Both the position numbers and the translations under genes were made by a program. The notes under the pieces are model-generated. The model searched no databases. It saw only the letters and a program-made list of their open reading frames with translations, and had not been told where the DNA came from. A stretch of 64,000 bases of DNA from JAKALX01 sp964508715 (GTDB lineage: Bacteria; Chloroflexota; Dehalococcoidia; Tepidiformales; Tepidiformaceae). The DNA lies in assembly GCA_964508715.1 (NCBI GenBank), contig CAZDUX010000009.1:1-64000 (forward strand), given 5' to 3'. Shown piece after piece: positions 1-8,300 of this stretch (within the stretch, counting starts at the first letter, position 1; each line of letters begins with the position of its first letter).

Positions 1-147
1 GCCCCGTCTCTGCCGTCCTCGCCGTCTATGAACGCCAATGATCAGCGAATCCCTAGCCCGGCAAATAGCTCCCCCGGCCGCATATCCGGCTCGCCCGCCC
101 TGCCCTCCTTTGCGCCTTTGCCGTTCCACGGCCGACAATCGAACACG

Positions 148-849
148 ATGGACATGCAGATCCCATCGCATGTAGTGATTCAACGGCGCGACGGGCGCAA
201 GGAGATCATCCTTCACCGTTCGATGGCACTGATCAGCCCCGACAAGGTCGAGATCAAGAGCGCGCGCGGAACCATCATCCTCCCCGCACTCGGCATCCTC
301 CTCTCGGCCGGCGCAATCTACCTGATCGCCACGCGTGGTACCGGGCTTCCGCTCTGGCTCCTCATGGGCATGCTCGTGGTACTCCTCTTCCTCGTCCCCG
401 TTTCCGTCATGGGGTTCGTCAGTGGTGTTGTCGGTGCCGACGTTATCGTCGACCGCGCCAAGAACTCGGCGACATGGCAGCAGGGCTACCTGGGCATGGG
501 GATCGGGACGAAAGAACTCGTGCCCTTCGAGAAGATCGACCACCTCGAGGTAACCATCGAGGGCGATGAGCGCGACCGCTGGAACGACCAGAGCGACGAC
601 CTTCGCCAGTTCCAGCTCATCCTCGTGAAGAAGAGCGGCAAGCGCCTGGTCCTCGCACAGGTGCCCGTGCCCGCCTATGGCGCAACCGATGGAATGGACC
701 GCACCCTGGCCGTTGGCAACGCCGTGGCCGCCCTCACAGGGGCGACGGTGCAGCTCCCGCCAGGCTGGGAACTCGTGGAAATCGATACAGACACCGGCAA
801 CCCGGTGATTGGGCCCGGCGGGGGTAAACGAAAACGGCGCAACCGTTGA
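148..849 (+). CDS. Hypothetical two-helix membrane protein
   Basis: I do not recognise a named family. From the ATG at 148 the product is 233 residues. A short charged cytosolic lead-in (RRDGRKE) is followed by two adjacent hydrophobic segments, at about residues 45-65 and 70-95, and then a soluble beta-rich C-terminal half that ends in a very basic tail (GGGKRKRRNR). The arrangement of a helix hairpin plus a compact soluble domain resembles bacterial PH-like membrane proteins, but that is only an impression. The frame stays open upstream to an ATG at 28. That extra 40 residues is proline/serine-rich and I take it as non-coding. No clear ribosome binding site decides the start. Confidence 0.6.
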   Translation: MDMQIPSHVVIQRRDGRKEIILHRSMALISPDKVEIKSARGTIILPALGILLSAGAIYLIATRGTGLPLWLLMGMLVVLLFLVPVSVMGFVSGVVGADVIVDRAKNSATWQQGYLGMGIGTKELVPFEKIDHLEVTIEGDERDRWNDQSDDLRQFQLILVKKSGKRLVLAQVPVPAYGATDGMDRTLAVGNAVAALTGATVQLPPGWELVEIDTDTGNPVIGPGGGKRKRRNR

Positions 850-934
850 CCGGTGAGGGCCGCCCGGCCCTTCCCCGGAGCGTTGCCCACGGGACACGAT
901 CAGGGCACAAATCCGCAAACTCGGGAGAGTACTC

Positions 935-1336
935 ATGGAACCTGCTATCGAAGAACTGAAGAAGGCGAAATCCATCGCCGTCGTTGGGCTCGATTCGAGG
1001 ACTGACCGCCCCGCCTATCGCATCGCCTCGTATCTCAAAGAACACGGATACCGGGTAATCCCCGTGCATCGTGGGATCCACCCCGCCGGCGAGGTGCTCG
1101 GCGAACCCGCCTATACCTCGCTTCGAGACATCCCGGAGAAGGTCGACCTCGTGGACGTATTCGTCCGAGGCGACCAGACGGACCCGATCATCGACGACGC
1201 CATCGCCATCGGCGCGAAAACCATCTGGCTCCAGCTCGGTATCACCAACGATGCGGGCCTGGAACGCGCCAAAGCAGCAGGGCTGGCAACCATGCAGGAC
1301 CGCTGCACGATGGTCGTGCACCGCGACTTCGAGTAG
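935..1336 (+). CDS. CoA-binding protein (CoA_binding_2, YccU-like)
   Basis: This is a small Rossmann-fold protein of 133 residues. The N-terminal AVVGLDS turn, then the PVHRG and GEPAYTSLRDIPEKVDLVDVF segments, are the normal signature of the CoA-binding domain that also forms the N-terminal part of succinyl-CoA synthetase alpha. The length matches stand-alone members of the family, which are cytosolic and of unsettled function. The start is supported by a GGGAGAG ribosome binding site about 7 bases before the ATG. The gene is followed after 13 bases by a convergent NUDIX gene, so it appears to be transcribed alone or with the membrane protein gene upstream. Confidence 0.85.
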   Translation: MEPAIEELKKAKSIAVVGLDSRTDRPAYRIASYLKEHGYRVIPVHRGIHPAGEVLGEPAYTSLRDIPEKVDLVDVFVRGDQTDPIIDDAIAIGAKTIWLQLGITNDAGLERAKAAGLATMQDRCTMVVHRDFE

Positions 1337-1349
1337 GGAACGGGCCCGC

Positions 1350-1820
1350 TCAGCGCGGACGGTGCTTCGCCACGGCAGTACGAAGCACCCGTTCCACCTC
1401 CTGGGCGCGCGCAACCACCGCCTCCGGAAAGCCCCTGGAGCGCAGCATCGCCGCATCGAGGAAGCGTTCGGCATAGCGGCCGGGTGTGAGCCACCGGGCC
1501 GTGACGTGTTCTTCGTTGAGAACACAACTGGTCCCCGGTGTGCACTCAGCGTTGTAGATCAGGCAGTGGGCGAGCCCGCCCGGTGTCTCCATGCTCATCA
1601 CATCGACGAGGACAAGGGAATCGCCGTCGATCTCGATCCCGGTCTCTTCCCGGACTTCGCGAACGCAGGCGGCCGCAGGGCGTTCGCCGGCTTCGAGGTG
1701 GCCACCGGGAAAAAACCACCCGCCCGCAGAAAATCCTGCTGCACGCTTCATCACCAGGATCTCTTCACCTCGCCAGAGGACCGCAGCAGCAGTGAGTTCG
1801 AAACGTTCCACGCCCCTCAT
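1350..1820 (-). CDS. NUDIX hydrolase
   Basis: This 156-residue protein hydrolyses a nucleoside diphosphate linked to some other moiety. The NUDIX box is complete: GGHLEAGERP followed by REVREETGIE at about residues 38-61, giving the Gly-x5-Glu-x7-Arg-Glu-hydrophobic-x-Glu-Glu pattern that binds the catalytic metal. The preceding KRAAGFSAGGWFFPGG strand is also typical. Substrate cannot be read from sequence, and MutT-like housecleaning or dinucleotide hydrolysis are both possible. It lies convergent with the CoA-binding gene and divergent from the CCA-adding enzyme, with only 56 bases between the two starts, so the promoters must be close together or overlapping. Confidence 0.88.
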   Translation of the reverse strand: MRGVERFELTAAAVLWRGEEILVMKRAAGFSAGGWFFPGGHLEAGERPAAACVREVREETGIEIDGDSLVLVDVMSMETPGGLAHCLIYNAECTPGTSCVLNEEHVTARWLTPGRYAERFLDAAMLRSRGFPEAVVARAQEVERVLRTAVAKHRPR

Positions 1821-1876
1821 TAGCCCCGATCACCGGGCAACGGTCACCTTCGCGGCGAAGGATTTACACTCGCACC

Positions 1877-3226
1877 GTGCCGGCAACTCATGACGACCTC
1901 GTCCAGGCATTCGCGGCCCGGGGCCACCAGCTCTGGCTGGTCGGTGGGAGCATTCGCGACCGGCTGCTTGGCCGCGCCAGTTATGACCACGACTACGCGA
2001 CAGACGCCCTCCCCGATGAGGTCGAGGCAATTGGCGAGGCACTCGCCACGAATATCACCAGTGTCGGAAAGCGCTACGGCACGGTCGGTCTCATGGTCGA
2101 TGGCAGGTGGTCCGAGATCACGACCTTCCGCGGCGATTCCTATGCCAGGGGAACACGCTGGCCCGACGTCACGTTCGGAACGACCATCGAGGAGGACCTT
2201 GCTCGCCGCGACTTCACCGTGAACGCCCTCGCCGAGAACACGGTGACCGGCCAGGTGCTCGACCTTTTCGGCGGTGTGGCCGACCTGCGGGCCGGCATCA
2301 TCCGTGCGGTGGGCGATCCCGAACGCCGTTTCCGGGAGGACCCGCTGCGCATCCTTCGAGGCATCCGCTTCGCGAGCCAGCTCGCCTTCGAGATCGAACC
2401 GTCAACCGCCGAGGGTATGGCCGCGACCGTCGCCCTCCTCACGACTCTCTCACAGGAGCGCGTCACGAGTGAGCTCGACAAGCTCCTGCAGGGCCTCGAT
2501 CCGGCGCGAGGGCTCGAAGCGTTGCGGACGACCGGTGCCCTCGGCGTCGTCCTGCCCGAACTTGCAACAATGCCCGGGTGCGACCAGAACCGCTTCCACA
2601 GGTTCGATGTCTGGGGCCACACCGTGGCCACCGTTGCCGCAATCGAAACGCAGCCCGAAAACCGCCGCCTGCGCCGATGGACGGCCCTCCTCCACGACCT
2701 CGGTAAGCCGGCTGTCCGCCACGTCAAGGCAAACGGCGAATGGGGCTTCTATCGCCACGAGACCGTCGGCGCAGAACTCGCCGAAGCGTTGCTCGACCGG
2801 CTCCACCTCGGCCGCCGCGAGTCACTCCAAATTCGCCTCCTCATCCGCCGCCATATGGACCGGCCCGACCCCGCAGATCGCCGCTCCGTACGCCGCTTCA
2901 TGGCCAGGTGCGAAGGCCACTGGCGCGACCTCCTCGCCCTGAAGCGCGCCGATAACGCAAGCCACACCTACGACGACAACGACTACCACGACCGCCTCGA
3001 AGCAGCCTGCAACCGCGAGGAACGCGAGGCTCGCGCAGCCCTTCGCGCCGAGAGCCCGCTCACCGGCGACGACCTCGTCGTCCTGTTCGACCGCGAACCG
3101 GGCCCCTGGATCAAGGTGCTCAAGCAGCAGCTCTCCCGGATGGTGCTGGAGGGCGATATCGAGCCAGGCGACAGGCACGCAGCCGAACGCGTCGCCCGCC
3201 GCCTGATGGGACGGCCACCCGGTTGA
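1877..3226 (+). CDS. cca: CCA-adding enzyme / tRNA nucleotidyltransferase with HD domain
   Basis: This 449-residue class II nucleotidyltransferase adds or repairs the 3' CCA end of tRNAs. The head domain has the GGSIRDRLLG motif at about residues 23-32 and the metal-binding DHD at 37-39, then RRDFTVNALA near 112, which belongs to the nucleotide-selection region. The neck follows (REDPLRILRGIRFASQL). An HD-type phosphohydrolase domain with HDLGKPAV and a downstream RHE starts near 270. Translation starts at GTG 1877, which is where family similarity begins. No strong ribosome binding site is visible. The length suits an HD-containing bacterial form. An A-adding-only or poly(A) polymerase role cannot be excluded. 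Confidence 0.92.
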   Translation: MPATHDDLVQAFAARGHQLWLVGGSIRDRLLGRASYDHDYATDALPDEVEAIGEALATNITSVGKRYGTVGLMVDGRWSEITTFRGDSYARGTRWPDVTFGTTIEEDLARRDFTVNALAENTVTGQVLDLFGGVADLRAGIIRAVGDPERRFREDPLRILRGIRFASQLAFEIEPSTAEGMAATVALLTTLSQERVTSELDKLLQGLDPARGLEALRTTGALGVVLPELATMPGCDQNRFHRFDVWGHTVATVAAIETQPENRRLRRWTALLHDLGKPAVRHVKANGEWGFYRHETVGAELAEALLDRLHLGRRESLQIRLLIRRHMDRPDPADRRSVRRFMARCEGHWRDLLALKRADNASHTYDDNDYHDRLEAACNREEREARAALRAESPLTGDDLVVLFDREPGPWIKVLKQQLSRMVLEGDIEPGDRHAAERVARRLMGRPPG

Positions 3227-3293
3227 CCCGCCCCCCGCGCGAAGCTGCTACGCTGTAGGGACCCTTCGAATTACGAGCCGGCGCCCAGACTCG

Positions 3294-4553
3294 ATGCGCA
3301 TCGTCCAGATCTCCGCCCACACCAGCCCGCTTGCACCCCTTGGCGGCCGCGAAACCGGCGGCATGAACGTGTATGTCCGCGAGCTCTCCCATGAACTCGC
3401 GCGCCTCGGTTACGACGTCGATATGGTGACACGCCAGGATGGCACCGGCCCGGATGTCGAGGAGCTCGCCCCGCACCTGCGCATCCTTCGCATCGAGGCC
3501 GGCCCCGCCGCACCCCTGGAAAAGGAAGAACTCGCCGCCTACCTCCCCGCCTTCGCAACGAACCTCATCGCCGCAATGCCAGCCGGCGGCTACGACATCG
3601 TCCACAGCCACTACTGGCAGAGCGCCGTTGCCGGTCAGCAACTCGCCGAGACCACGGGCGCGCCCCACGTCGTCATGTTCCATACCCTCGGCGAAGTCAA
3701 GAACCGGGCCCGCGTCTCCGAGCGCGAACCCGTCACACGCATCCAGAGCGAGCGCACCATCGCATCCACCGCCGCCGCCATCGTCACGGCCAGCGAACAC
3801 GAAAAGACACTCCTCGAAACCTACTACGACGCCGACCCCGCGCGCATGCACACGGTCCCCTGTGGCGTCGACCTCGACCTCTTCCAGCCGGCCGACCGCC
3901 TCGCCTCCCGCCGCGAACTCGGCCTCGACCCCGCGACCCCCGTCATCCTCTGGGTCGGCCGCCTCGAAAAGCTCAAGGGGGTCGATATCCTCATCAACGC
4001 CGTTGCCCAGCTCGATGACCGCGACGTCACCCTCCTCATCGTCGGCGGCGACCAGCGCTCCGTCCCCCTCAAGTCCGAACTCCTCGCCCAGGCACTCGAC
4101 GCCGGCCTCGAGACGAACGTCCGCTTCGAAGGCGCGGTCCCCCACGAGCGCCTCCCGCTCTACTACAGCGCCGCCGATGTCTGCGTGGTACCCAGTTACT
4201 ACGAGAGCTTCGGCCTCGTCGCCGTCGAGGCCATGGCCTGCGGAACACCCGTCGTCGCCTCCCGCGTCGGCGGCCTCGTCTCGACCGTCACCGATGGCGT
4301 CAACGGCTACCTCATTCCCTGGCGCTGCCCCGAACCCTTCGCCGAAAAGCTCGAAGTCCTCCTCCACAACCCCGAGCTGCGAGCCAACTTCGGCCGCGCC
4401 GCCCGCAAATCCGTCGAACGCTTCCGATGGCGCCGCATCGCCCTCGAAATCGCCGCCCTCTACGATGACGCCCTCGCCGCAACCCATAGCACCCCCGAGC
4501 GGCCCCCCTTCGGCAAAGAAGCCTACGAAGCCGCCGCCCTCGCCCGCCGCTAA
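3294..4553 (+). CDS. GT4-family glycosyltransferase (MshA/sucrose-phosphate-synthase-like)
   Basis: This retaining GT-B glycosyltransferase has 419 residues. The N-terminal domain begins RIVQISAHTSPLAPLGG with the GGMNVYVRELSHEL donor/acceptor loop that is characteristic of MshA and sucrose-phosphate synthase relatives. The C-terminal domain has VGRLEKLKGVDILI and the nucleotide-sugar EX7E motif within YYESFGLVAVEAMACGTPVV (about residues 302-321). The best guess is transfer of a sugar from a nucleotide donor to a phosphorylated or inositol-type acceptor in the cytosol. MshA proper (inositol-phosphate GlcNAc transferase) is possible, but no other mycothiol genes are visible. A bidirectional terminator follows. 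Confidence 0.85.
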   Translation: MRIVQISAHTSPLAPLGGRETGGMNVYVRELSHELARLGYDVDMVTRQDGTGPDVEELAPHLRILRIEAGPAAPLEKEELAAYLPAFATNLIAAMPAGGYDIVHSHYWQSAVAGQQLAETTGAPHVVMFHTLGEVKNRARVSEREPVTRIQSERTIASTAAAIVTASEHEKTLLETYYDADPARMHTVPCGVDLDLFQPADRLASRRELGLDPATPVILWVGRLEKLKGVDILINAVAQLDDRDVTLLIVGGDQRSVPLKSELLAQALDAGLETNVRFEGAVPHERLPLYYSAADVCVVPSYYESFGLVAVEAMACGTPVVASRVGGLVSTVTDGVNGYLIPWRCPEPFAEKLEVLLHNPELRANFGRAARKSVERFRWRRIALEIAALYDDALAATHSTPERPPFGKEAYEAAALARR

Positions 4554-4630
4554 CGAACCATAGCCCCAACCGCCGTAATCGACCCCCATCCACTCCCCGC
4601 CGGACCGTCGGTCCCCGGAGACACGAAAAA

Positions 4631-4655
4631 GCCCCGCCGAAGCGGGGCCTTTCGT
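4631..4655. terminator. Bidirectional intrinsic terminator
   Basis: A GCCCCGC / GCGGGGC stem with loop CGAA is flanked by five A on the left and a CTTTCGTTGTTT tract on the right. It can therefore end transcription of the glycosyltransferase gene (plus) and of the secreted-protein gene that stops at 4677 (minus). Confidence 0.85.
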
Positions 4656-4676
4656 TGTTTGCCTTGCGGCCGGGCT

Positions 4677-5252
4677 TTAGCGGCTGCGGCGGGCGACAGC
4701 AACACCGCTGACGCCAAACGCGAGCGCACCGAGGCCGAGCACAGCGAAGAGCCACACCGCGGAGCTGCCAGCATCGCTGGCCACGCCGCTACCCGTCACC
4801 GGAGCGCCGGGGGTCTTCACCGGGACAGCAGGGGTTGCCGTCGCCGTCGTCACCGTCAGGTCGAGCTGGTTCAGCTGGTAGTTCTTCCAGCTCCCCGACT
4901 CGTTTGCCTTCTGGCCGCCAACGTAGAACGCAACCGCGGCGCCATCCGTGCCGCAATTCGGGTTCGCACCCGGATCGAGCGCGGGCACATCAACGCTGTA
5001 CCGCGCGTCGCTGCCCGACATGAAGACGGTGGTCACACCGCACGTCGAGGTCCCGATGCGGGCTTCGATGGCCGTCCCGGCAGCAGCCGGAACACCATTC
5101 ACCTTCACCGAGCCGACGAAGCGGCCGGGCGGGTTCGGCGGAGACTCCGCGGACACAGTCTGCGCGTTCATCGCGCCGCTGAAGCCGAGGAGCAGGATGC
5201 CGAGGACCGCCGCGAGCCCACCGCTGCCGAGCACCTTGAACACTTTGGTCAT
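4677..5252 (-). CDS. Secreted, membrane-anchored surface protein of unknown function
   Basis: The protein has 191 residues. A Sec signal peptide (VLGSGGLAAVLGILLLGF) occupies roughly the first 30 residues and is followed by an extracellular beta-rich domain with two cysteines likely to form a disulfide. A Thr/Pro/Ala-rich stalk (TTATATPAVPVKTPGAP) leads to a C-terminal hydrophobic helix (VWLFAVLGLGALAFGVSGVAV) ending in the basic tail ARRSR. This is the layout of a cell-surface protein held by a C-terminal anchor. The ATG at 5252 has a GGAG site 9 bases upstream and is preferred over the ATG at 5267. It lies downstream of the giant surface-protein gene on the same strand and may share its transcript. 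Confidence 0.7.
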   Translation of the reverse strand: MTKVFKVLGSGGLAAVLGILLLGFSGAMNAQTVSAESPPNPPGRFVGSVKVNGVPAAAGTAIEARIGTSTCGVTTVFMSGSDARYSVDVPALDPGANPNCGTDGAAVAFYVGGQKANESGSWKNYQLNQLDLTVTTATATPAVPVKTPGAPVTGSGVASDAGSSAVWLFAVLGLGALAFGVSGVAVARRSR

Positions 5253-5313
5253 TCTCGTTTGCTCCATTCCTGTCTTAACAGCCGTTTCAACTCACCCCTC
5301 TGCTTCACCAACC

Positions 5314-5345
5314 GGTCCTCCCTCCCCCAAAGGAGAGGAAGGACC
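5314..5345 (-). other. Intercistronic stem-loop
   Basis: GGTCCTCCCTCCCC pairs with GGAGAGGAAGGACC (12 of 14 positions), loop CAAA. It sits between the stop of the large surface protein and the start of the next minus-strand gene. No T tract follows, so it may stabilise or attenuate the transcript rather than end it. Confidence 0.5.
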
Positions 5346-5363
5346 AGCCGGTGAGTGAAGGAG

Positions 5364-8300
5364 CTAGCCGACGTTCGTCGAGACAGTCCAGGTGACGCTA
5401 CCGGGGCCGGTGATGGCGATCCAGTAGGCCGAGCCGCCCTTCAGCGCGGTCAGGTTGTTCGCGCCGGGGACGTTGACGCCCGTCGGGAAGAACGCCAGCC
5501 ACTGCTGAGCGTCCTGTGCCCAACCGTAGACAGCAGTCACCGAAGCGCTGATGTCGTTGCCGGCCGGGTTCTTCGTGGAAGCGCCGCCCTTCAGAGCGTC
5601 CGCCACCGGGATGTTGTCGGCGCCGTTCCAGGTAACGAGCGACCAGCGGAAGTTGAGCGTGTAGCTCATCGTCGTCTGGAAGTCGATGACCTTGTCGAAG
5701 CCGATGTTCCCCTCATCGTCGTGAGCGATCGTCAGGACGTTCGTCACGCCAAGGAGGCTGTTCGAAATCTTGATCCACGCCTGGCACTCGTCGGTCTGCC
5801 CGGAAGCAGCCAGCGGGCTCAGCGGGAAGGTCTTCATGCCGGTGCTGTACGCGGTCTCAACAGCCACCGAGTACGTCGGGACGCCGATGAGGTTGCCGCG
5901 CTCGCCCGAAAGCGTTGCGTTGCTGGTGTACCCGTACGGGCTCCCACTGTTACCAAGGATGATCCCGTTGCCGCTGTCGATCAGGAAGTCAACCGTCTCG
6001 AGCTGGTTCGGCGTCGGGTAGTGGCTGTAGATACCGTTCGAAGCGGTGCCCTGGCCAAGAGCCTTGGCGTCGAGCGACGTGAGCACCGGGTGCAGCAGGA
6101 CTGCACCATCCGACGCCGCGCAGTGACCATCGCGGTCCATGGCATGGAACACGAGGTAGCTGTACTGGTCGGTCTCACCCTTCTCGACCGTCACGTCCTT
6201 GTAGCCGCCCCAGGTCCAGTTGACCGTGACAGCGTTGGACGCAACCGGGAAGTGCTTCACGAAGTCCGGGTAATCGGCGACGGCGGTGATGGTACCAACG
6301 CCAACCTTGTCCCCAGGCTTGCACTGCTTGCCGCCAGCGAGGACGTTCGTCGCGCAGGCGGAAAGGTCGGTCTTGAAGTCGCCGTTGGCGGTAACCATGA
6401 ACTCGCCATGGTTGTCGCTGTAGACGACGAGGTCGCGGGCGATGGTCGGATCGCTGTAGGCAAGGCGAATCCCGGCCAGTTCCACCGCATTCACCGAGCT
6501 CACGGTACTGTCGCCAACGCCGTAGCTGTTCGTGCCGATGATCGCCGGCTGCCAGAAGTGGTAGGGGCCATTGCCACCCGCGCACGTCGCCGCGCCGAAG
6601 AAGCAACCGGTCACGTTCGGGCCGTCACCGCCCCAGCTATCCCAGATGAACCCGCCGCCAGAAGCCACGGCCGGAAGCCACGGCGAGGCCGGGATGTTCT
6701 GGTAGTAGTACGGGTTCGGGAAGTACTGCGTCCCACCATTCGCGACAGCGTCCGTCACCGGCGTGCCGTTGTAGTAGACCGTCTCCTTCAGGACCTGCTT
6801 GATGAAGCCCGTGCCGCGGATGGCGACCGAGGTCTCAGCCGGAGGCATCGGGGCATCCCACCAGTCGACGACGCCGTCGCCCTGCGTGGTGTCACGCCAG
6901 ACAGAAGCCGTCGGCGGCATCTGCCCGCCGTTGTTGTTCTCGGCTGCGCCAAGCACACCAGAGAAGTTCGGGATGTCGACCAGGCTGTACGGGCCGACAA
7001 ACGGCACGCCAGCGAGGAAGGCGAAGATCGGGGTGCCCGCAGCCGGAGCCGTGGTCAGGCCACTCGCCGTTCCCGGGAACCCGTTGCATGTGTACGTCAC
7101 CGCGTTGAACGGGCGCACCGTGATCGAGTTCGAGGTCGGCGAAATACCGCAGATGACCGCGGCCTGGTTCCCGATGAGGATCGTCTGGCCGACGGCCATG
7201 AACGCCTTCGTGGTGACCACGATCGGCAGGTTGGTGATGGGCGAGCCGAAGCCGTTGCCCTTGCCGGTCGAGGTCGCAGCAACTGCCGCGATCTGGTTAC
7301 CGGGGACGTTTGCACTGCTGGCAACCGTCGAGTACGGAAGGCCGAGCGCGAAGCCAGCGGCGTTGTTCGGAGCGAACATCAGGTCGTAGGACGGGCGGAA
7401 GGTGCTGGCAAGCGCAGCGCCGCCGGCAATGTTCGCCCAGTCGTCAGGCATCACCCAGCGGTCGGCCGGGAGGACGTTCTGCTTGTTGCTATCGTCGCGC
7501 GCGCGGCCCGACGGGTTGCTGTTCGTGAACCAACCGGTCACGCGCCCGCGGACGAGGATGTCCTTGGAAACGTTCCAGTCAGCGCTGCCACTGGTGGCGT
7601 CCTTGCTGGCGTCCCACGGGTTGCCCGGGGCGTAATCAGCGTAGTAGCCGGGGCCCGACAGGTTGTGCGTCGGCTTCGCGACCTGGGTCACGAGGCTGAG
7701 CTGAACCTGGTTGAGCTTCATGTAGTAGATGACGAACGCGACCTTGCCCACACCACCGAGGTTGGTGCTGGCCGGGAACGCTTCGACATCGACTTCGCCC
7801 TGGTCTTCCGACTCGTAGATGACCCGGCTGATGCAGGCATCCTGCGGACGCGACGGGTAGTCACCCATCTGGCTGTTGTCAGCATTGCCCTGGGTGTCGC
7901 CAGTCAGCGCGATGGTCGCCTGGTCGGCGCCGTTGAGCGTTGCGTTCAGGCCGGCAACGAAGTTACCGGGGCCTTCAGCGCCCTTGATGTAGGTGATCTG
8001 TGCGGTCGGCGGGAACGGGCAGGCGCCAGGCACCGGTGCCGTCGAGCTGACGAGACCTTCGCCGGGCGGGATCCGCCAGTCGTGGTCGAGCAGCACGCGC
8101 TGGCCGGCCCATGCAAGCAGGACCTGCTTGATCGGCACAGGCTGCGTGAACGAGATCACGACGGTCTGGGTGACCGTGTTGCCGGCACCCGACCCAAGCG
8201 GGCCAGGCTCGGTACCGGTGAAGATCACCGTCGCCGTCCGGCTCGTGGTGCAGTCCGTCGCCGAGTTGTTCCCCTGGATCAGGGTCACGTTCGGGAGGCT

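Noticed and set aside
3120..4589. 489-codon minus-strand frame opposite the glycosyltransferase
   Set aside because: Gly/Glu/Asp-rich shadow of the glycosyltransferase gene; no family features.
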